DNA of 64,000 bases, taken from Daucus carota subsp. sativus. Taxonomy: Eukaryota > Streptophyta > Magnoliopsida > Apiales > Apiaceae. Made by a program: the position numbers and the translations under genes. This document shows positions 22,929 through 35,300 of the stretch, piece by piece. The DNA lies in the NCBI RefSeq assembly GCF_001625215.2, contig NC_030382.2:19808823-19872822 (forward strand). Direction: 5' to 3'. The stretch's first letter is position 1. Each line of letters opens with the position of its first letter. A model generated the notes under the pieces. The model ran no database searches, had not been told where the DNA came from, and saw only the letters and a program-made list of their open reading frames with translations.

Positions 22929-23081
22929 GTTATGGTTGGCGACGGTGGTGTTAATGATATTGAGAGAAACAAGCTGCCTTAATTAGTTTATGTATCCCAT
23001 GAGAAGAGACCAGGATACGATCTTCACCAAATGGCCCTAGATTACATGATACAATCTGCTCATAATGACCAGGATAATAAG
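22929..23081 (+). pseudogene. Captured cellulose-synthase-like exon fragment
   Basis: The exon-like segment lies between TTTTTCTAG and AAG|GTATC. It reads [16 protein letters not shown], a stop, then [20 protein letters not shown]. The core LP-LVYVS-EKRPGYD matches the strongly conserved LP-LVYVSREKRPG--H motif of CesA/Csl glycosyltransferases, in the right relation to a preceding DIEGN-like stretch. The in-frame TAA and divergence after GYD show it is dead. Only about 80 nt downstream of the captured MADS exon, it shows that one element combined pieces of two host genes. Confidence 0.55.
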
Positions 23082-23849
23082 GTATCTTGTTTTGACTTTT
23101 ATATTTACAACTACTTACCTGTCCAATGCTCCAATATTTTGCATTTCTTTGACTGAATTATATAGCTATGAATCCCTGGTCATGCATAGAGCATTTAAAT
23201 AGTAATCTCTGAATTGTGGACTTGACTAGTGTATATTTGTATTTATCTTTGTATTACTTTAATCAATGTTAAATTGACATATAAGCGGCAAATAGTTAAT
23301 TATTTAAGCGAACAGTGAAATAAATATATACCAAAAGTTCAGATATTTAAAACACTTCATCTTAAAATTGCTACTGAGTTTAAATAAATGAACATCAAAT
23401 TCTACTAATGTATTAAACATTACTTTGGCTTTAGGTCGCAATGAATAACTCATGCACTGGTAAACACAAATAGCCAGAGACAAGATCAGAAACTATAATC
23501 ATTTAATAATAATTCGTCAGTGAAACCTTAAGTTGACTTACCTAGTTATATTAAGAGCAAACTTGAGAGCTTTTGATAGAGAAAGCCTCCCTTTTCTTTT
23601 ACGGTACCACCATCTTTGCTTTACTCTTTTAACTGCCCGTACTCAATGAAAAGTATTTGATTAAGTATTTTTTACAGGCTATACCTCATCACCAAGAAAA
23701 GTGTTGAATAGCTTGTTGATCCTTCGCTTGCCGTTGTGTACGATGCAGAGCAGATGAATCCCATGCTTGTAGTTGCTTCTATGTAGGGACTTGACGTCTT
23801 CGCTTGGAGACCCTTGATTATATCCAAGTAGTTTTGATACTCTCAATTA

Positions 23850-24084
23850 CTCCCTCTGTCCCATTTTAACTGATGTTTGACTTTTTGACACGTATATTGA
23901 GGTGTAAAAAAATAGTATCTACGCTTAATAAAAAGATTTAATTCTTATATCAAATAAAAGTTTAGATTCTAAACTTTTATTTGATATAAATTTTATAAAC
24001 AATAATTATGTTTAGATGTGATTTTTTTAACACCTTAAAATACGTGTAAAAAAGTCAAAAGCAGTTAAAATGGGACGGAGGGAG
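23850..24084. mobile_element. Stowaway MITE inside the CACTA element
   Basis: CTCCCTCTGTCCCATTTTAA at the left, TTAAAATGGGACGGAGGGAG at the right, TA on both sides (23848-23849, 24085-24086); 235 bp with long internal complementarity. Confidence 0.92.
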
Positions 24085-24762
24085 TATAGTATTTGGATTG
24101 TTGTTGAATTGTCGAATATATGGATGTAGTATGTACTTGATATATTTAGATTTGATGGATGTGTAGTTATCGCTTGATATTGGATTTGATGGATGTGTAG
24201 TAGGTGAGATTGGAATTTGATGGATGTACAGAGTACAATTGGTTTATATATGAATTAATAAGATTTAGTTGTTGATTTGGTTGTTTTCTTGGCTTGGTAT
24301 TTGTGGCGTATAAAAATGATGTTAATTCAATGTTATTACATCAGTTTATGAGTAGAGAAATGATGTTAATCAAATGTTATAACATCAGTTTCTTTAAAGT
24401 TGAAATGATGTTAAAGGCTATAGACATCAGCTATTAGCTGATGTAAGCAAAAAATTCAAGCGATGTCTTTGTCGGCGATGTTAAAGGCACTAAGCTTTAA
24501 CATCAGTTATTAACTGATGTAAATGAGTACAATAGAAATCATCCAAGCTTAGGGAACCGATGTCAAAGAGTATAATATACATCATTTGGGTGTACAAAAC
24601 CGATGTTAAATCCGACAATAGACATCAGTTATTAACTGATGTTAAAAATAGGTACCTTTAACATCGCCCACAGTAACATCAGTTACAATTCTCTGGGACA
24701 TCAGTTTTTAACTGATGTGTATTAGCAAATTTGTAGTAGTGTTGCTTGATTACTATATATGG

Positions 24763-25234
24763 CTTAATGACCCTTAAGTGTGAAATGCCAATCATTTTTT
24801 GAATGTGTATCACTTGGATCCGCCTCGAGTAATAGCTTAACAATGGCCACATTATCCTTCATAACTGCATTATGTAACGCAGTTCTTAAATGTTTATCAG
24901 CTTGCCTAAGGAAAGCTTGAGAAGAAGTAACTTGACTATCATCATCTGAAGGAGGCAAACGTGAAGCTGCATCAATGAGGATCTCAGCCACTTCAGTGTG
25001 TCCTTTATATGCTGCCCAGTGCAGTGCAGTCTCATTAATTGAATTAAGCTTGGTCAAAAGATTTTTGTTTGCAAACTCACTCAAAATGAATCTCACATGT
25101 TCTGTATTTCCTTCACTTGATTCAACTTGAAGGATAGGTTGCACATTGTCCACCTTATCTGCTTGCATCTCTAGTGCAGCTCTTGCACCAGCATTTCCGG
25201 CAATGGCAGCCACATACAGAGCATCTTTATTCAT
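24763..25234 (-). pseudogene. Orphan first exon of a third ankyrin/PGG paralogue
   Basis: From an ATG at 25234 it reads MNKDALYVAAIAGNAGARAA, then ETALHWAAYKGHTEVAEILI and TALHNAVMKDNVAIVKLLLE up to ADPSDTHSKN, parallel to gene A exon 1 (25501-26065). After THSKN homology stops and the last 45 bp before the CACTA border are unrelated. The remaining exons are absent. Splicing from exon 1 into it would be out of phase, so it is not an extra exon of gene A but a truncated relic of a tandem copy. Confidence 0.7.
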
Positions 25235-25500
25235 AATTTCATACAGGGTTCCACCAGAGCTGTCAGCTATATATATATATGAATATAGAAATGTGTCAAA
25301 TCGTAGATTTAACACATTTAGCAAAGTGGAATCTTGGTATAAGTTGAGGTGGATGATGTTATGTTCTATAACAGTTAACTTCATGCTGTGAGGAATTACA
25401 TAACAATATTGAATAGTAAAGAAAATATTATAACAGAAAAAAAGATAAGGGGTTTTGCAGAAGAAACGAAGAGCTAAAAAAAAAGTGTCTCAAGGCATAC

Positions 25501-26065
25501 CGTGGTCGACATTCTTAATAAGCACAGCACTACTACCATAACGTCCGTACAAATATGGAGCTGAGCAAGTTGTAGAGATTATTTCAGCTATATCGTTGAA
25601 CCCTGCTTTCACAGCTATGTACATTGGTGTTTCACCTGCTTTGTTGTGTGTATGTGTATCACTTGGATCGGCCTCTACTAATAACTTAACAACATCCACG
25701 TTTTTCCTAGTAACTGCTATATGTAATGCAGTATCCATCCAATAATTACCTAACCTAAGAAAATCTTGAAAGGAATTTATTGGCCATTGTCGAGCTGCAT
25801 CAATTAGGATCCCAGCCACTTCAGTTCGTCCATGGTCAATTGCAGTCGAAAGTGCAGTATATTTACTCTCACAAAGCTTGCTCAAAAGATTTTTGTCTGC
25901 AAACTCCCTCAAAATAAATCGCACATGTTCTGCATTTCCATTTCTGGATTCAGTGTGGAGGATAGTTTCTCCCTTTAAGTTCAGTCGATCTGCTTTCGTC
26001 GCCAGTTGAGCTATGGCATCAGCATCTCCGGCAATAGCAGCAGCATACAAAGTATCTGTACCCAT
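25501..26065 (-). pseudogene. Gene A exon 1: N-terminal ankyrin repeats, module 1
   Basis: ATG at 26065 begins MGTDTLYAAAIAGDADAIAQ; the frame is open to the donor CACG|GTATG at 25501. Ankyrin units include ETILHTESRNGNAEHVRFIL, TALSTAIDHGRTEVAGILID, TALHIAVTRKNVDVVKLLVE and ETPMYIAVKAGFNDIAEII. Intact in itself. A TATATATATA stretch lies about 50 nt upstream of the ATG (26113-26124), a possible TATA box. The next exon in phase is 19786-20193, across the CACTA element. Confidence 0.75.
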
Positions 26066-27640
26066 TATTATCTATTAAATTTAAAAGCATTCGTAGCTAT
26101 ATGTATGTGTGTATATATATACCTGGGATCAAATCACAATTACTCGTAGCAATTTTTTTCTGGAACAAGGGCCTGCTTACTGCAGCAATTTTTATTCTGG
26201 AATTCACATGCTACATGTGGCCAGGTACTTAAGAGGAGGAAGTCCGAATAAACAATACCACAGAGGTCCAAAAAGGCCACCATCATCTCTAACAACCTTA
26301 TTAGTTGACAAAATCTACTGACAGATTTGCTAATTTTTTACAAGAAAATGATGTATCACAGTGTTAATTTTGAACTCGAGCTGTAATATGTTGAATTTTC
26401 GTGATAAATATGTTCAAAATTTGATTGTTATAATAGCCTAGTAGACTTCAACAACACTTTTTCCTTCCATTTCCTGCCCAAAATCTATATTTGGCGTATT
26501 TTTATCTATAAAATGAAGAATCAAACTGTAAGCCGTTTCAGGACTATCGTATCAGTATAAGATACTTTGTGCATTTTCATTTTAAAATGATATACAAAAA
26601 AGCTTCAACCATGTACCTAATCAAGGTGCTAGTTATTGATATTGATACTAATAATTGACTAAGCACCAGCCAGGAGTTGCGAGTAGGACATCAGAATAAA
26701 GAAGAGCCTGTTGTATGATCACTAGTAGTACTCCCAAAATAATTATAAGAAAATGCCAGTTTCACATATCTGACAACCTACAAGCTGTCTTTATTAAGTT
26801 AAACTAACTGTTAAGTTGACGAATACTTGTTCAAATATTAGTATATGTCAATGCCATTTGTGAACCCAAGCTGTCATCCCGGAAATTCTGGTAATTAGTA
26901 CAAGCTTGATACTATATAATCGTTTATCTCCCCTTGATTGGAGTTATCTACAGTTATCATGTTTAGTAGCTGCATCCACCTAACTCTAATGAACTTTCGA
27001 ATTCGACAAATGAATGTTTGGTAAGACTTGGTCCATGGTTTCACACAGAAATAGATTTCAACTAGTTTACTGTTCTATAGTCTCAATGATTATGCATATT
27101 ATGATTATATGGTCGCTCTCTCTTTTCTTTTTGTCCTTTTAACTTTTTATCAGGTCTTCTATCAAAAGTTGCAGATGCTGTTTTATTTATTTGAAACACA
27201 AGACAATTAGGATTAAGTTGATACTGATCGACCAGATCTTTCTAACCAAGAAAAGGTTTAAGATTATACAGATAGGATGTTACAAAGTAGTATGTGGAGC
27301 CTGTATATAATCTTAACACCTGGTTAATCCAACAAACTCTGTACAGGAGCTACTTGTTCATCACTACTCAACATTATTCATAGAGGGATGCTGTAGATTA
27401 AGATCATCACCAACACTTTAGTCTAAACAAATATGGGTAAATTAACCAGACCCATTCTATAGGTGCATTGTTTAATCTAGAATCCACATGCTACATGTGG
27501 CCAAGTATGTACGACTAATTACGAGGAGTTCTTGACTAAAGAACGCCAGTTGTCTCAGTAACAACTGTATAGTGACTTACCAGCGATAAGCATGATTTAA
27601 GCCTTGAGGATGTCAACTGTACAGTGGTTCATTAAGAATA
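26066..27640. other. Upstream of gene A, no gene seen
   Basis: No ORF of note. A segment at 26210-26310 and one at 27475-27560 share the palindromic phrase CACATGCTACATGTGGCCA; a related stretch occurs at 45820-45920, on the other side of the LTR-element insertion. These look like relics of one older dispersed repeat. Confidence 0.4.
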
Positions 27641-27645
27641 CCATT

Positions 27646-28275
27646 TGATAATACCATGCATTATTATCATTTAATTTACAGACTTGACAAAATATGGTAA
27701 ACAATTAGATATAAAGCAGGGGAGCAATAAAGGTAAAGATAAACACCACACACCACACGCCACACCCATGTGTAAAAGGATAAACACCACACGCCACACC
27801 CATGTGTAAAAGGACAAATCAACTGTACTTGGCATGAGTGATAAATGACTCAACTGTAGCATGCAGGTACAACAACTCAATGACAGAAAGTATGGTGGCA
27901 AGGTATGGTCAAATTTGCACTACACCACGGCACATGCCATTTGTTCTGTAATGTCCACATGACTACACTATAAATATAAGTCTTTACGCACATTAGAAAA
28001 GGGGGGGGCTCACTAATATGAAGCATTCTCACAACATACAAAAATAAACACTCTCTCTACTATCACAAATATTCACTCTTCAAAGCATACAAAATCACAT
28101 ATCTTTCTCATTCTCTACTTATGCTCTTATGTTCCGATCACTGATTATCACGCCGGAGGCGCCTCACGGGACACCCCCCCCCCCCCCCCGTGCGGCGTTG
28201 TTTTGCAGATCCCGGGCAATCTCAAACCACCCGAAGCAAGGACAACGGACACATCGACGAGAAAAAGACTTATCA
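27646..28275 (+). repeat. 5' LTR of the Tat-like element
   Basis: 630 bp. It contains a direct duplication of about 34 bp around CACACGCCACACCCATGTGT and a run of about 18 C at 28176-28194 that is much shorter in the 3' LTR. Ends GACTTATCA. Confidence 0.9.
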
Positions 28276-28277
28276 TT

Positions 28278-28296
28278 TGGCGCGCCAGGAAGGGGC
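28278..28296 (+). promoter_or_regulatory. Primer binding site, tRNA-Arg type
   Basis: TGGCGCGCCAGGAAGGGGC, two bases after the LTR. It is complementary, apart from one or two positions, to the 3' end of a plant tRNA-Arg (recalled, not searched), the primer used by Ogre/Tat elements. Confidence 0.65.
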
Positions 28297-28689
28297 GTTT
28301 TTCATTAAGAAAAACCTTCATCACCTCTGCAGGGTCACAAAAAATTACAATCTACTCTAAGTGGAAGCGGTACATCGAGTTATCTCATTTTTACTAGATG
28401 GACACTATGCTACTTTTAAAGTGGAGCACCATGCCATTTTTCAAATAGAGCATCACACCACTTTTGTAGTGGGACAACATACAACTCTTCAAGTGGACCA
28501 CCAAGCCAAACCAAGCAAATAAACAACATGCTAATATCTCTCAAAAGCGGACAAAAAAGCAACATATATATGTCTCTGAAGTCAAGCAACATGCAACACA
28601 CAACTAGGTCCCGCAACCAAGCAACAAGGAAACACACAACTGTGTCCCGTGACCAAGCAACAAAGCAACACACATCTCATAAAAGCAAA

Positions 28690-28965
28690 CACAAAAGCAT
28701 CATGCACATATCACAAAACAAACAAAAAGCATCATGCATCTCACAAAAGCAAGCAACAAAAAGCATCATGCATCTCACAAAAGCAAGCAACAAAAGCATC
28801 ATGCATCTCACAAAAGCAAGCAACAAAAAGCATCATGCATCTCACAAAAGCAAGCAACAAAAGCATCATGCATCTCACAAAAGCAAGCAACAAAAGCATA
28901 TGCATCTCACAAAAGCAAGCAACAAAAGCATCATGCACATATCACAAAAGCAAGCAAAAAAGTAG
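28690..28965. repeat. 33-34-bp minisatellite in the Tat-like element
   Basis: About seven copies of a unit containing CATCATGCATCTCACAAAAG and CAAGCAACAAAA. Unit length alternates between 33 and 34, so the same peptide (HLTKASNK) appears in all three frames. The array is not coding. It grades into irregular upstream copies from about 28610. Confidence 0.9.
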
Positions 28966-30964
28966 CATACAACTATTTTTACAAATTTTGGTCCGCCTTT
29001 ATTACAGCAATTAGAAGCATCCACGTCCAATGAAGCAAGAATATCAACCTTATGGGTCCTCTCAACAAATTACTCTTATTTAATAAGAAGCATGATGGCG
29101 GAACAAGCTCATCTCTCTCACGGACACAACTAAACCACGACATACAAATATTATATATTTGGTAGACACAGGTTCTTTCTTTTTCCATATATTATTATAT
29201 TCACAATTGTCCGGCTCTGCTCATATATCTATCATGATTACATCTACTTTGTATGCTTCAAATATCACAGTACATGTATCCACATTATTATTCATTAACA
29301 TCTATAAGCGCTTAACACTTTATCACTTATATGTCTTGATATACCCTGTCAGTGTTATTGTTAAAATTGTTGCCAACTAACATCACATCTGCTATATATT
29401 ATTGTGTCCGCTACCTCCGCTTGCCCGCTACCTTCCAATTCTCCCTGCGTCTACCCAAGGTTAAACACCACCTGATGCATTCTTGTTGTCAACCTATCTC
29501 ATATATATTTAACGCGGACACATAAACTCTTGTTCAGTGTTACAATACTATATATTTTTTACTGCAACCCTCCAGCTCTATTTATTTCACTTTATTTTCT
29601 CTCAACAATTATTTTTTATCTCATAAAAATATTAGTTGAAGCAAAATATTCATATCACTCAATTTATTTGTCAAAAAAAAAAAATTACAGCTTCATTCCT
29701 TAAAGCACAAGACGCAACATATTTATTTTTTATTCTAACATGCACTATTGTTAATGCTCCGTTATACAAAAATTTTAAATGCATAATTGCATATTTATCA
29801 CAATTGTGTTTGTTTGCCAAACATTTTCACATTTAAATATTTCAAAAAATTGCACATTACATTTATTAATTCACACTTTTATTTACAAATTTCTATCGAA
29901 GGCAAAAAAAGCAAAAACAAATTCAGTTTCGCATTTTCTGAAATTTTGCAAATTACCCTTTTTTGTAAGGGGCTGCTGTGTGTGACACATGTTTCTTAGT
30001 GTTAATGTACAAAAAATATTATGCTCATGTGGAGAAAATATTACTGCACATTTAATGCATTAAATCAAGCCCTGCAATTTTTACAAATTTATTTACTCTG
30101 TCCAATAATTATTTTATTGCAGGAATAATCATATTTTTCTAGCATATTCATCACCATTTTCATAATGTGGAGCACAATATCAGATTTAATATTTGATCAG
30201 ATATTTTATTTTTAGTCATTGTCCGCTATCACTTGAAAGACACAAATTATATTATTCAGTCATTGTCCGCTATCACTTGAAAGACACAAATTATATTATT
30301 CAGTAAACTTCACCTAGAGTTGCAATTCTCTCTTTTTTCTTTTTACCCCATTAACACTCCGAGGCGGGCTCATCTTTTAACCTAATCTGTGGCTCCATGC
30401 ATGTTATATCACCTGCACCGCTACCAAGCTCATCACGGGTTGCCGCTTGCAGGCTGCTCTCTCCCGCTACCCTTACCATCATTTTCAGGTCACCTCTTGG
30501 CCAAGCCCGTCACAGAGCTTTACTAGGCCCGCCACCTTTATTCATCAATACTAAGTTATATACAAAGTAACTCACTTCAACAGTCCGCTATCTCTGTAAC
30601 CTACCACAACCAGTAATAGTATATCGCTACCTTCACCTATATTCTCTCTTATACCGCCATCAAAGCCTCCCGCCACCTCGTGTCAATTCTGCATCCCGCT
30701 ACCACACACCAACACATGCCACCAACCATCCTGTCCGCTATAGTTATCATACAACACCTGTAGTCTACTCTACCTTTGATATCACCCATCAACTCGTCTT
30801 GGACAAACCCAGTACCTCGGTTGCCACGTCTGGCCGTCCCGCCATCTTTACTCATGCCCTGTAATGTTTTCACATATCCGAAAACAAAATAGAACCTCAG
30901 TCTACCAGCCCGCTACCAGCTTTCTGCTCTCAATATAATTTTATAACACCGGACATTCTCTTTT
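28966..30964. other. Non-coding interior of the Tat-like element, 5' part
   Basis: No protein domain. CCGCTA/CCGCTACC phrases recur many times from about 29405 to 30965. A perfect 44-bp direct repeat (AGTCATTGTCCGCTATCACT and on) stands at 30214 and 30258. No gag or pol similarity seen in any frame. Confidence 0.6.
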
Positions 30965-30969
30965 CCCGC

Positions 30970-32238
30970 TGATAGAGCATATATTTATATATGCTTTTAT
31001 ATGATTTTATTCCCATAATTGTAGTATTTTGTAAATAATCGGGTTATTACTAATTGATTTTAAGTGTTTAATGGCAGGAAAATAAATATTCCTAAGTTGG
31101 ATGAAACTAGCTTATTTGGGCTTGTATTTGATGGAAATTCGGACTTTATGGGCTACTTGCGCAGCAAATCTTGTTTGGGCCATAACTTGAGTTCCGGGCG
31201 TCAGAATTAGACGATTCAACAGCCCACGCGAAGATATCGAAATTTTCTACGAGTTTAAAATGGGCCATCAATCAAAATCCAGCTGTAGCAGTCCAGAATC
31301 AGGCGTGAAAGTCAGCCCACGAATTTTGTCTCAGAATCCAACTTGTTTTAGGAAATCGGATTTGTTTTTCCTTGAAAACCATTAAAAACATTATTATTAT
31401 TATTATTAGGGTTGGTATCTAGAGAGAGGTATCGAATAGTGTGTATTGAGAGATAGAGAAAAAAGAAAGCTTTGGGAGATAACTTGAGCAAAGATTGAAG
31501 GGATTCAGTCCAAGTTCGAGAGATTTCGTCAAGTTGTATTTTCTTCACTCTTGTACTCTTTTGACATGATTTCAGTAATATATATATTCGTGTTTTCTTT
31601 AATTGTTATGGGTAACTAATCCTCTAATCCGAGGATTGGGGAGTATTTGTTGGCTTAATATGTTTGTTTGATCTAAGATTGTGGTTTCTCTATGTATGCT
31701 AATCTGTCATTGAGCGCTTAACACAGTTATAGGAGTCGCGAACCTGTAATTGTATCTGTAGGATTTATAATGAATCGGGAGAGGATTTATATTTCTTGTA
31801 CATGATATGACAGACATAACTTAATTAATTAATCGGGAGATTATTAGGCGAGTTGTGAAACAGAAAATCCTTGGTTCGTGATAGCTTGTAATTTGGTTTT
31901 GATTGATCATGGGAGTGACTTCAAGGTTAAATTATAGGTATTATTTTGTATCTTGGGAGAGAACATTATAATCAATAGAAGGATTGTTTTTAGCAGAGTA
32001 GAGACTTGAATATCACAATTGATTGACATTCATTGTAGCCAGCAAAGAAACCTGATTCTTGGATTGCTTTTTATCATCGTTAATTCACACTTTTAATTGC
32101 TTTATTAGTTTAATTTAGTTGATAGTAAAAACCAAAAATTTATTCTCCAAACTTCTAAATAGAAAGAAATAATATACTTGATTTGATATTGTATTCAGTC
32201 CTTCCTTGAGAACGAATTTACATAAAATCACTGCAACA
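30970..32238 (+). repeat. 5' LTR, Athila-type
   Basis: 1269 bp, TGATAGAGCATATA to AAATCACTGCAACA. It contains a (TTA)n stretch at about 31391-31407. Confidence 0.95.
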
Positions 32239-32241
32239 AAT

Positions 32242-32259
32242 TGGCGCCGCTGCCGGGGA
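32242..32259 (+). promoter_or_regulatory. Primer binding site, tRNA-Asp type
   Basis: TGGCGCCGCTGCCGGGGA, three bases after the LTR; the Athila-type site complementary to tRNA-Asp, with one difference from the usual TGGCGCCGTTGCCGGGG. Confidence 0.85.
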
Positions 32260-32366
32260 AGGCAGCAATATTAAGTTTAGGTTAATTATTTCTTATTGTT
32301 TAGATTTTATTAAATTTGTTTCCAAGATCTATCTCATTGGTGTTTCGTTTCAGGTACACCTGATAT

Positions 32367-35300
32367 ATGCGTAGATCGAAAAGTGTTGGAAATTTCGAAC
32401 CAGATCCAGAAATCGAGCGCACTTTTCGAGTTAGAAGGCAAGAAGCAAGGAAAAAGAAAGAGGAGGCCAAGATGACTGATAACAATAATGCAAACGAAAA
32501 TCTCCATGTTATTGTTCCTAATGAGTCATCCATTCAGGATCATGAGACTCCTAATCCTGCTAATTGCATGTACAAGACTCCTGCGATTGGTGCAACTCAA
32601 TATAACATCAATCCCAGTCTTATTCAGATGGTGAGCAATTCAGCTTTTGAAGGAGACATTGAGAGAGAGGATCCACACCGACATCTCGAGCGCTTCGTGC
32701 AAATGTGTGGTTCTTTCAGAATCAATGGGGTTACTGCAGATCAAATTCGTCTTCATATGTTCCCTTATTCTATAAAGGGAAAAGCTTTGGAATGGTTTCA
32801 ACAGCTTTCAGATACTACTCTAGCTACTTGGGATAATCTTTCTACTGAGTTCTTATCCAAATATTATCCTTCTGACAAGACTCAGCAAATGAGAGCAATT
32901 ATTCTTACTTTCAAAGCACAACCAGGTGAAGGTTTGTATCAGGCATGGGAGAGATATAAGGCATTGTTGAGAAAGTGTCCACATCATGGTTACGAGGAGT
33001 GGATGGTTCTGAGTACTTTCTATGGAGCTCTAAATTCTGATATTCGGCTGAGTTTGGATGTTGCAGCTGGAGGAAATTTTAAAAAAGCACCTGTTACTCA
33101 AGCTAAGGCACTTCTCGAGGAATTGGCCTCAAATAACTATGCTTGGGCACCTAGTGGTACAAGCTTAGTGAAATCAGCACAAGACACTGAGATGATGAAC
33201 TTGCTCACTCTGAAATTGGATGCTCTTACTCAAGAAGTTCGTGGACAAAGGGCAAATGTCAATGCTATTTCTACTCCAATGGAAGGGTATAATGATCCTG
33301 GTACTGATCAGTACTTACATGCACAACAATTTCCAGAGGAAGCAGCTTTCATCCAAGGAAGACAATCATGGCCTGTTCAGAATAATTCTTATTACAATCC
33401 AAATCAGAGGCCCAACAACAATCTTTCTTACAACAACAATCATGCTGTTAATCCATCATATGCAGCACAGAAGCAGCAACCTCCCGGTTTCCAACCACGT
33501 CAGCAGTATCCAAATCAACAACAGTTTCAACCTCCACCAAAGGACAAGAAAGAACCTGCTGATTGGGAAATTGCACTCAGTAAGATGATACAAGGGACGA
33601 CTGGAGCTTTTGCCAATATGGAGACCAAATTTGAAAAAGTGGAGTCAAGGCTTGATCAGATGGCTTCATCACAAAAGATGTTGGAAGTTCAAATTGGGCA
33701 AATTGCTAATAAGGTTGGTGTTCGTGAGCAAGGATCTCTACCTAGTCAACCAGATTTGAAGGGTAATGAGCAATGCAAGGCTATCACTTTGAGGAATGGA
33801 AGAGAATTGCCCGAAGTCGAGGCTGTCAAACGTAATGAAAAGGCCCCTTCAAAGAAAGACGAGCTAGTTGAATCTGAGGTTGAAGTTTCAGAAAAGGAAA
33901 ATGATGAGCAGAAAGAAGATGAAATTGCACCAAAGGTACCAGTGAAACCATATGTTCCTCCAATCCCTTTCCCACAAAGGCTGCATAACAAGAAGTTGGA
34001 GAAACAATATGAAAAATTCTTGCAAACCTTTCGGCAATTGCATATAAATATTCCTTTTGCTGATGCCTTGGCACAAATGCCATTATATGCCAAATTTTTG
34101 AAGGAGATGTTGTCTAGAAAGCGGAAACTTGAAGATGTGGAAACCATTACTCTCAATGCGGAGTGTAGTGCAGTCATTCAAAAATCAATTCCGCAAAAGT
34201 TAAAAGATCCCGGAAGCTTCTCTTTGCCATGCACTATTGGAAAGATGGAGAATATTAAAGCCTTATGTGATTTGGGGGCTAGTGTAAGTTTGATGCCATA
34301 CTCCATTTGCAAGAGGCTTGGTCTTGGAGAGCTCAAGAAGACAAGAATCTCACTTCAGTTGGCAGATCGTACAATCAAGCATCCTTTGGGAGTCATAGAG
34401 GATGTACTTGTCAAGGTAGATAAATTCTTTATTCCTTGTGATTTTGTGGTGTTGGATATGGATGAAGATGTGGAGATGCCCATAATCTTGGGAAGGCCCT
34501 TTTTGGCTACTGCTGGAACCACAATCGATGTCAAAGCTGGGAAACTCACACTGAATGTTGGTGATGAAAAGGTTGAGTTCGATCTCAACAAAGCACTGAA
34601 GATGCCTTCAATTGACGCTACATGTTTCAATGTTGACATAGTTGATGAGATTGTGAAGAATGATGATGTAGACTTGGAGGACCAAGAACAAGCTCCAACT
34701 GACAAAGAAGGTGAGGACAAACTCGCATTAGAGATGCAACAACCAGGTATGCCAATGATTGAGATGGCATTTTCAATTTCAGAGGCACCTCAGGTAGAAC
34801 TCAAACCTCTTCCTTCTAATCTAAAATATGCTTTTCTTGGTGATAATGAGACATATCCTGTGGTCGTATCTTCTTTACTTGATGATGATGAACTTGAAAA
34901 ATTGTTAAATGTGCTTAAAAAATTTAAATCATCAATAGGTTGGACAATTCAGGACATCAAGGGAATTAGCCCCGCTCTTTGCATGCATAGGATTGACTTA
35001 GAAGATAATCATAAACCAGTGATTGAAGGACAAAGAAGATTAAATCCTAACTTGCAAGATGTGGTAAAAAAGGAGATAACTAAGTTGTTAGATGCGGGTA
35101 TTATATATTCTGTTCCACATAGTAAATGGGTTAGTCCTATTCATGTTGTGCCTAAGAAGGGTGGGATGACTGTTGTGAAAAATGAAAAGAATGAATTAAT
35201 TCCCACAAGAACTGTAACAGGTTGGAGAGTCTGTATTGATTATAGGAAATTAAATAACGCTACTCGTAAGGATCACTTTCCCCTCCCATTTATTGATCAA

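Larger units (their letters stand above)
20291..24741. mobile_element. CACTA element carrying captured host exons
   Basis: It begins CACTACTAAAAAAAGTGG and ends GTAGTAGTG, the inverse, with a 3-bp TTG target duplication on each side (20288-20290, 24742-24744). Both ends are packed with the subterminal motif AACATCAGTT / AACTGATGTT, as CACTA elements require for transposase binding. No transposase is present. The interior (4.45 kb) carries MADS-box exons (22292-22848), a cellulose-synthase-like exon (22929-23081), a possible further captured piece at about 20990-21230, and a Stowaway MITE. It sits in intron 1 of gene A. Confidence 0.92.
9627..26065 (-). pseudogene. Gene A: two-module ankyrin-repeat/PGG membrane protein, broken
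   Basis: Seven minus-strand exons with GT-AG borders: 26065-25501, 20193-19786, 16849-16305, 15089-14824 continued at 12449-12087, 11750-11379, 11063-10516 and 10296-9627. Junction phases agree where checked (1-2, 2-3, 4-5). The family is ACD6/ITN1-like: ankyrin repeats followed by a PGG domain with several transmembrane helices, acting at membranes in defence and stress signalling (family knowledge). The gene encodes two successive ankyrin modules but only one PGG domain. A Copia-derived element splits exon 4 and removes about 150 bp of it. A 4-nt insertion shifts the frame in the last transmembrane helix. A CACTA element and a MULE lie in introns. Gene E (54.3-64 kb) is its paralogue. Confidence 0.75.

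Noticed and set aside
22929..22990. P-type ATPase motif (MVGDG-ND)
   Set aside because: The resemblance is limited to a few residues; the following LVYVS-EKRPGYD fits cellulose-synthase-type enzymes much better.
24763..25259. Extra exon of gene A between exons 1 and 2
   Set aside because: Splicing from exon 1 into it would be out of phase and meet a stop; it aligns with exon 1 itself and is better read as a truncated paralogue.
28528..29033. Lys/Ser-rich proteins (HLTKASNK repeats)
   Set aside because: The same peptide occurs in all three plus frames because the unit alternates between 33 and 34 bp; this is a minisatellite.
31348..31548. 66-codon minus-strand frame repeated at 42162-42362
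   Set aside because: It lies within the two Athila LTRs and has no coding character.
33746..34177. 143-codon minus-strand frame and similar antisense frames within gag-pol
   Set aside because: Antisense shadows of the long Athila reading frame.
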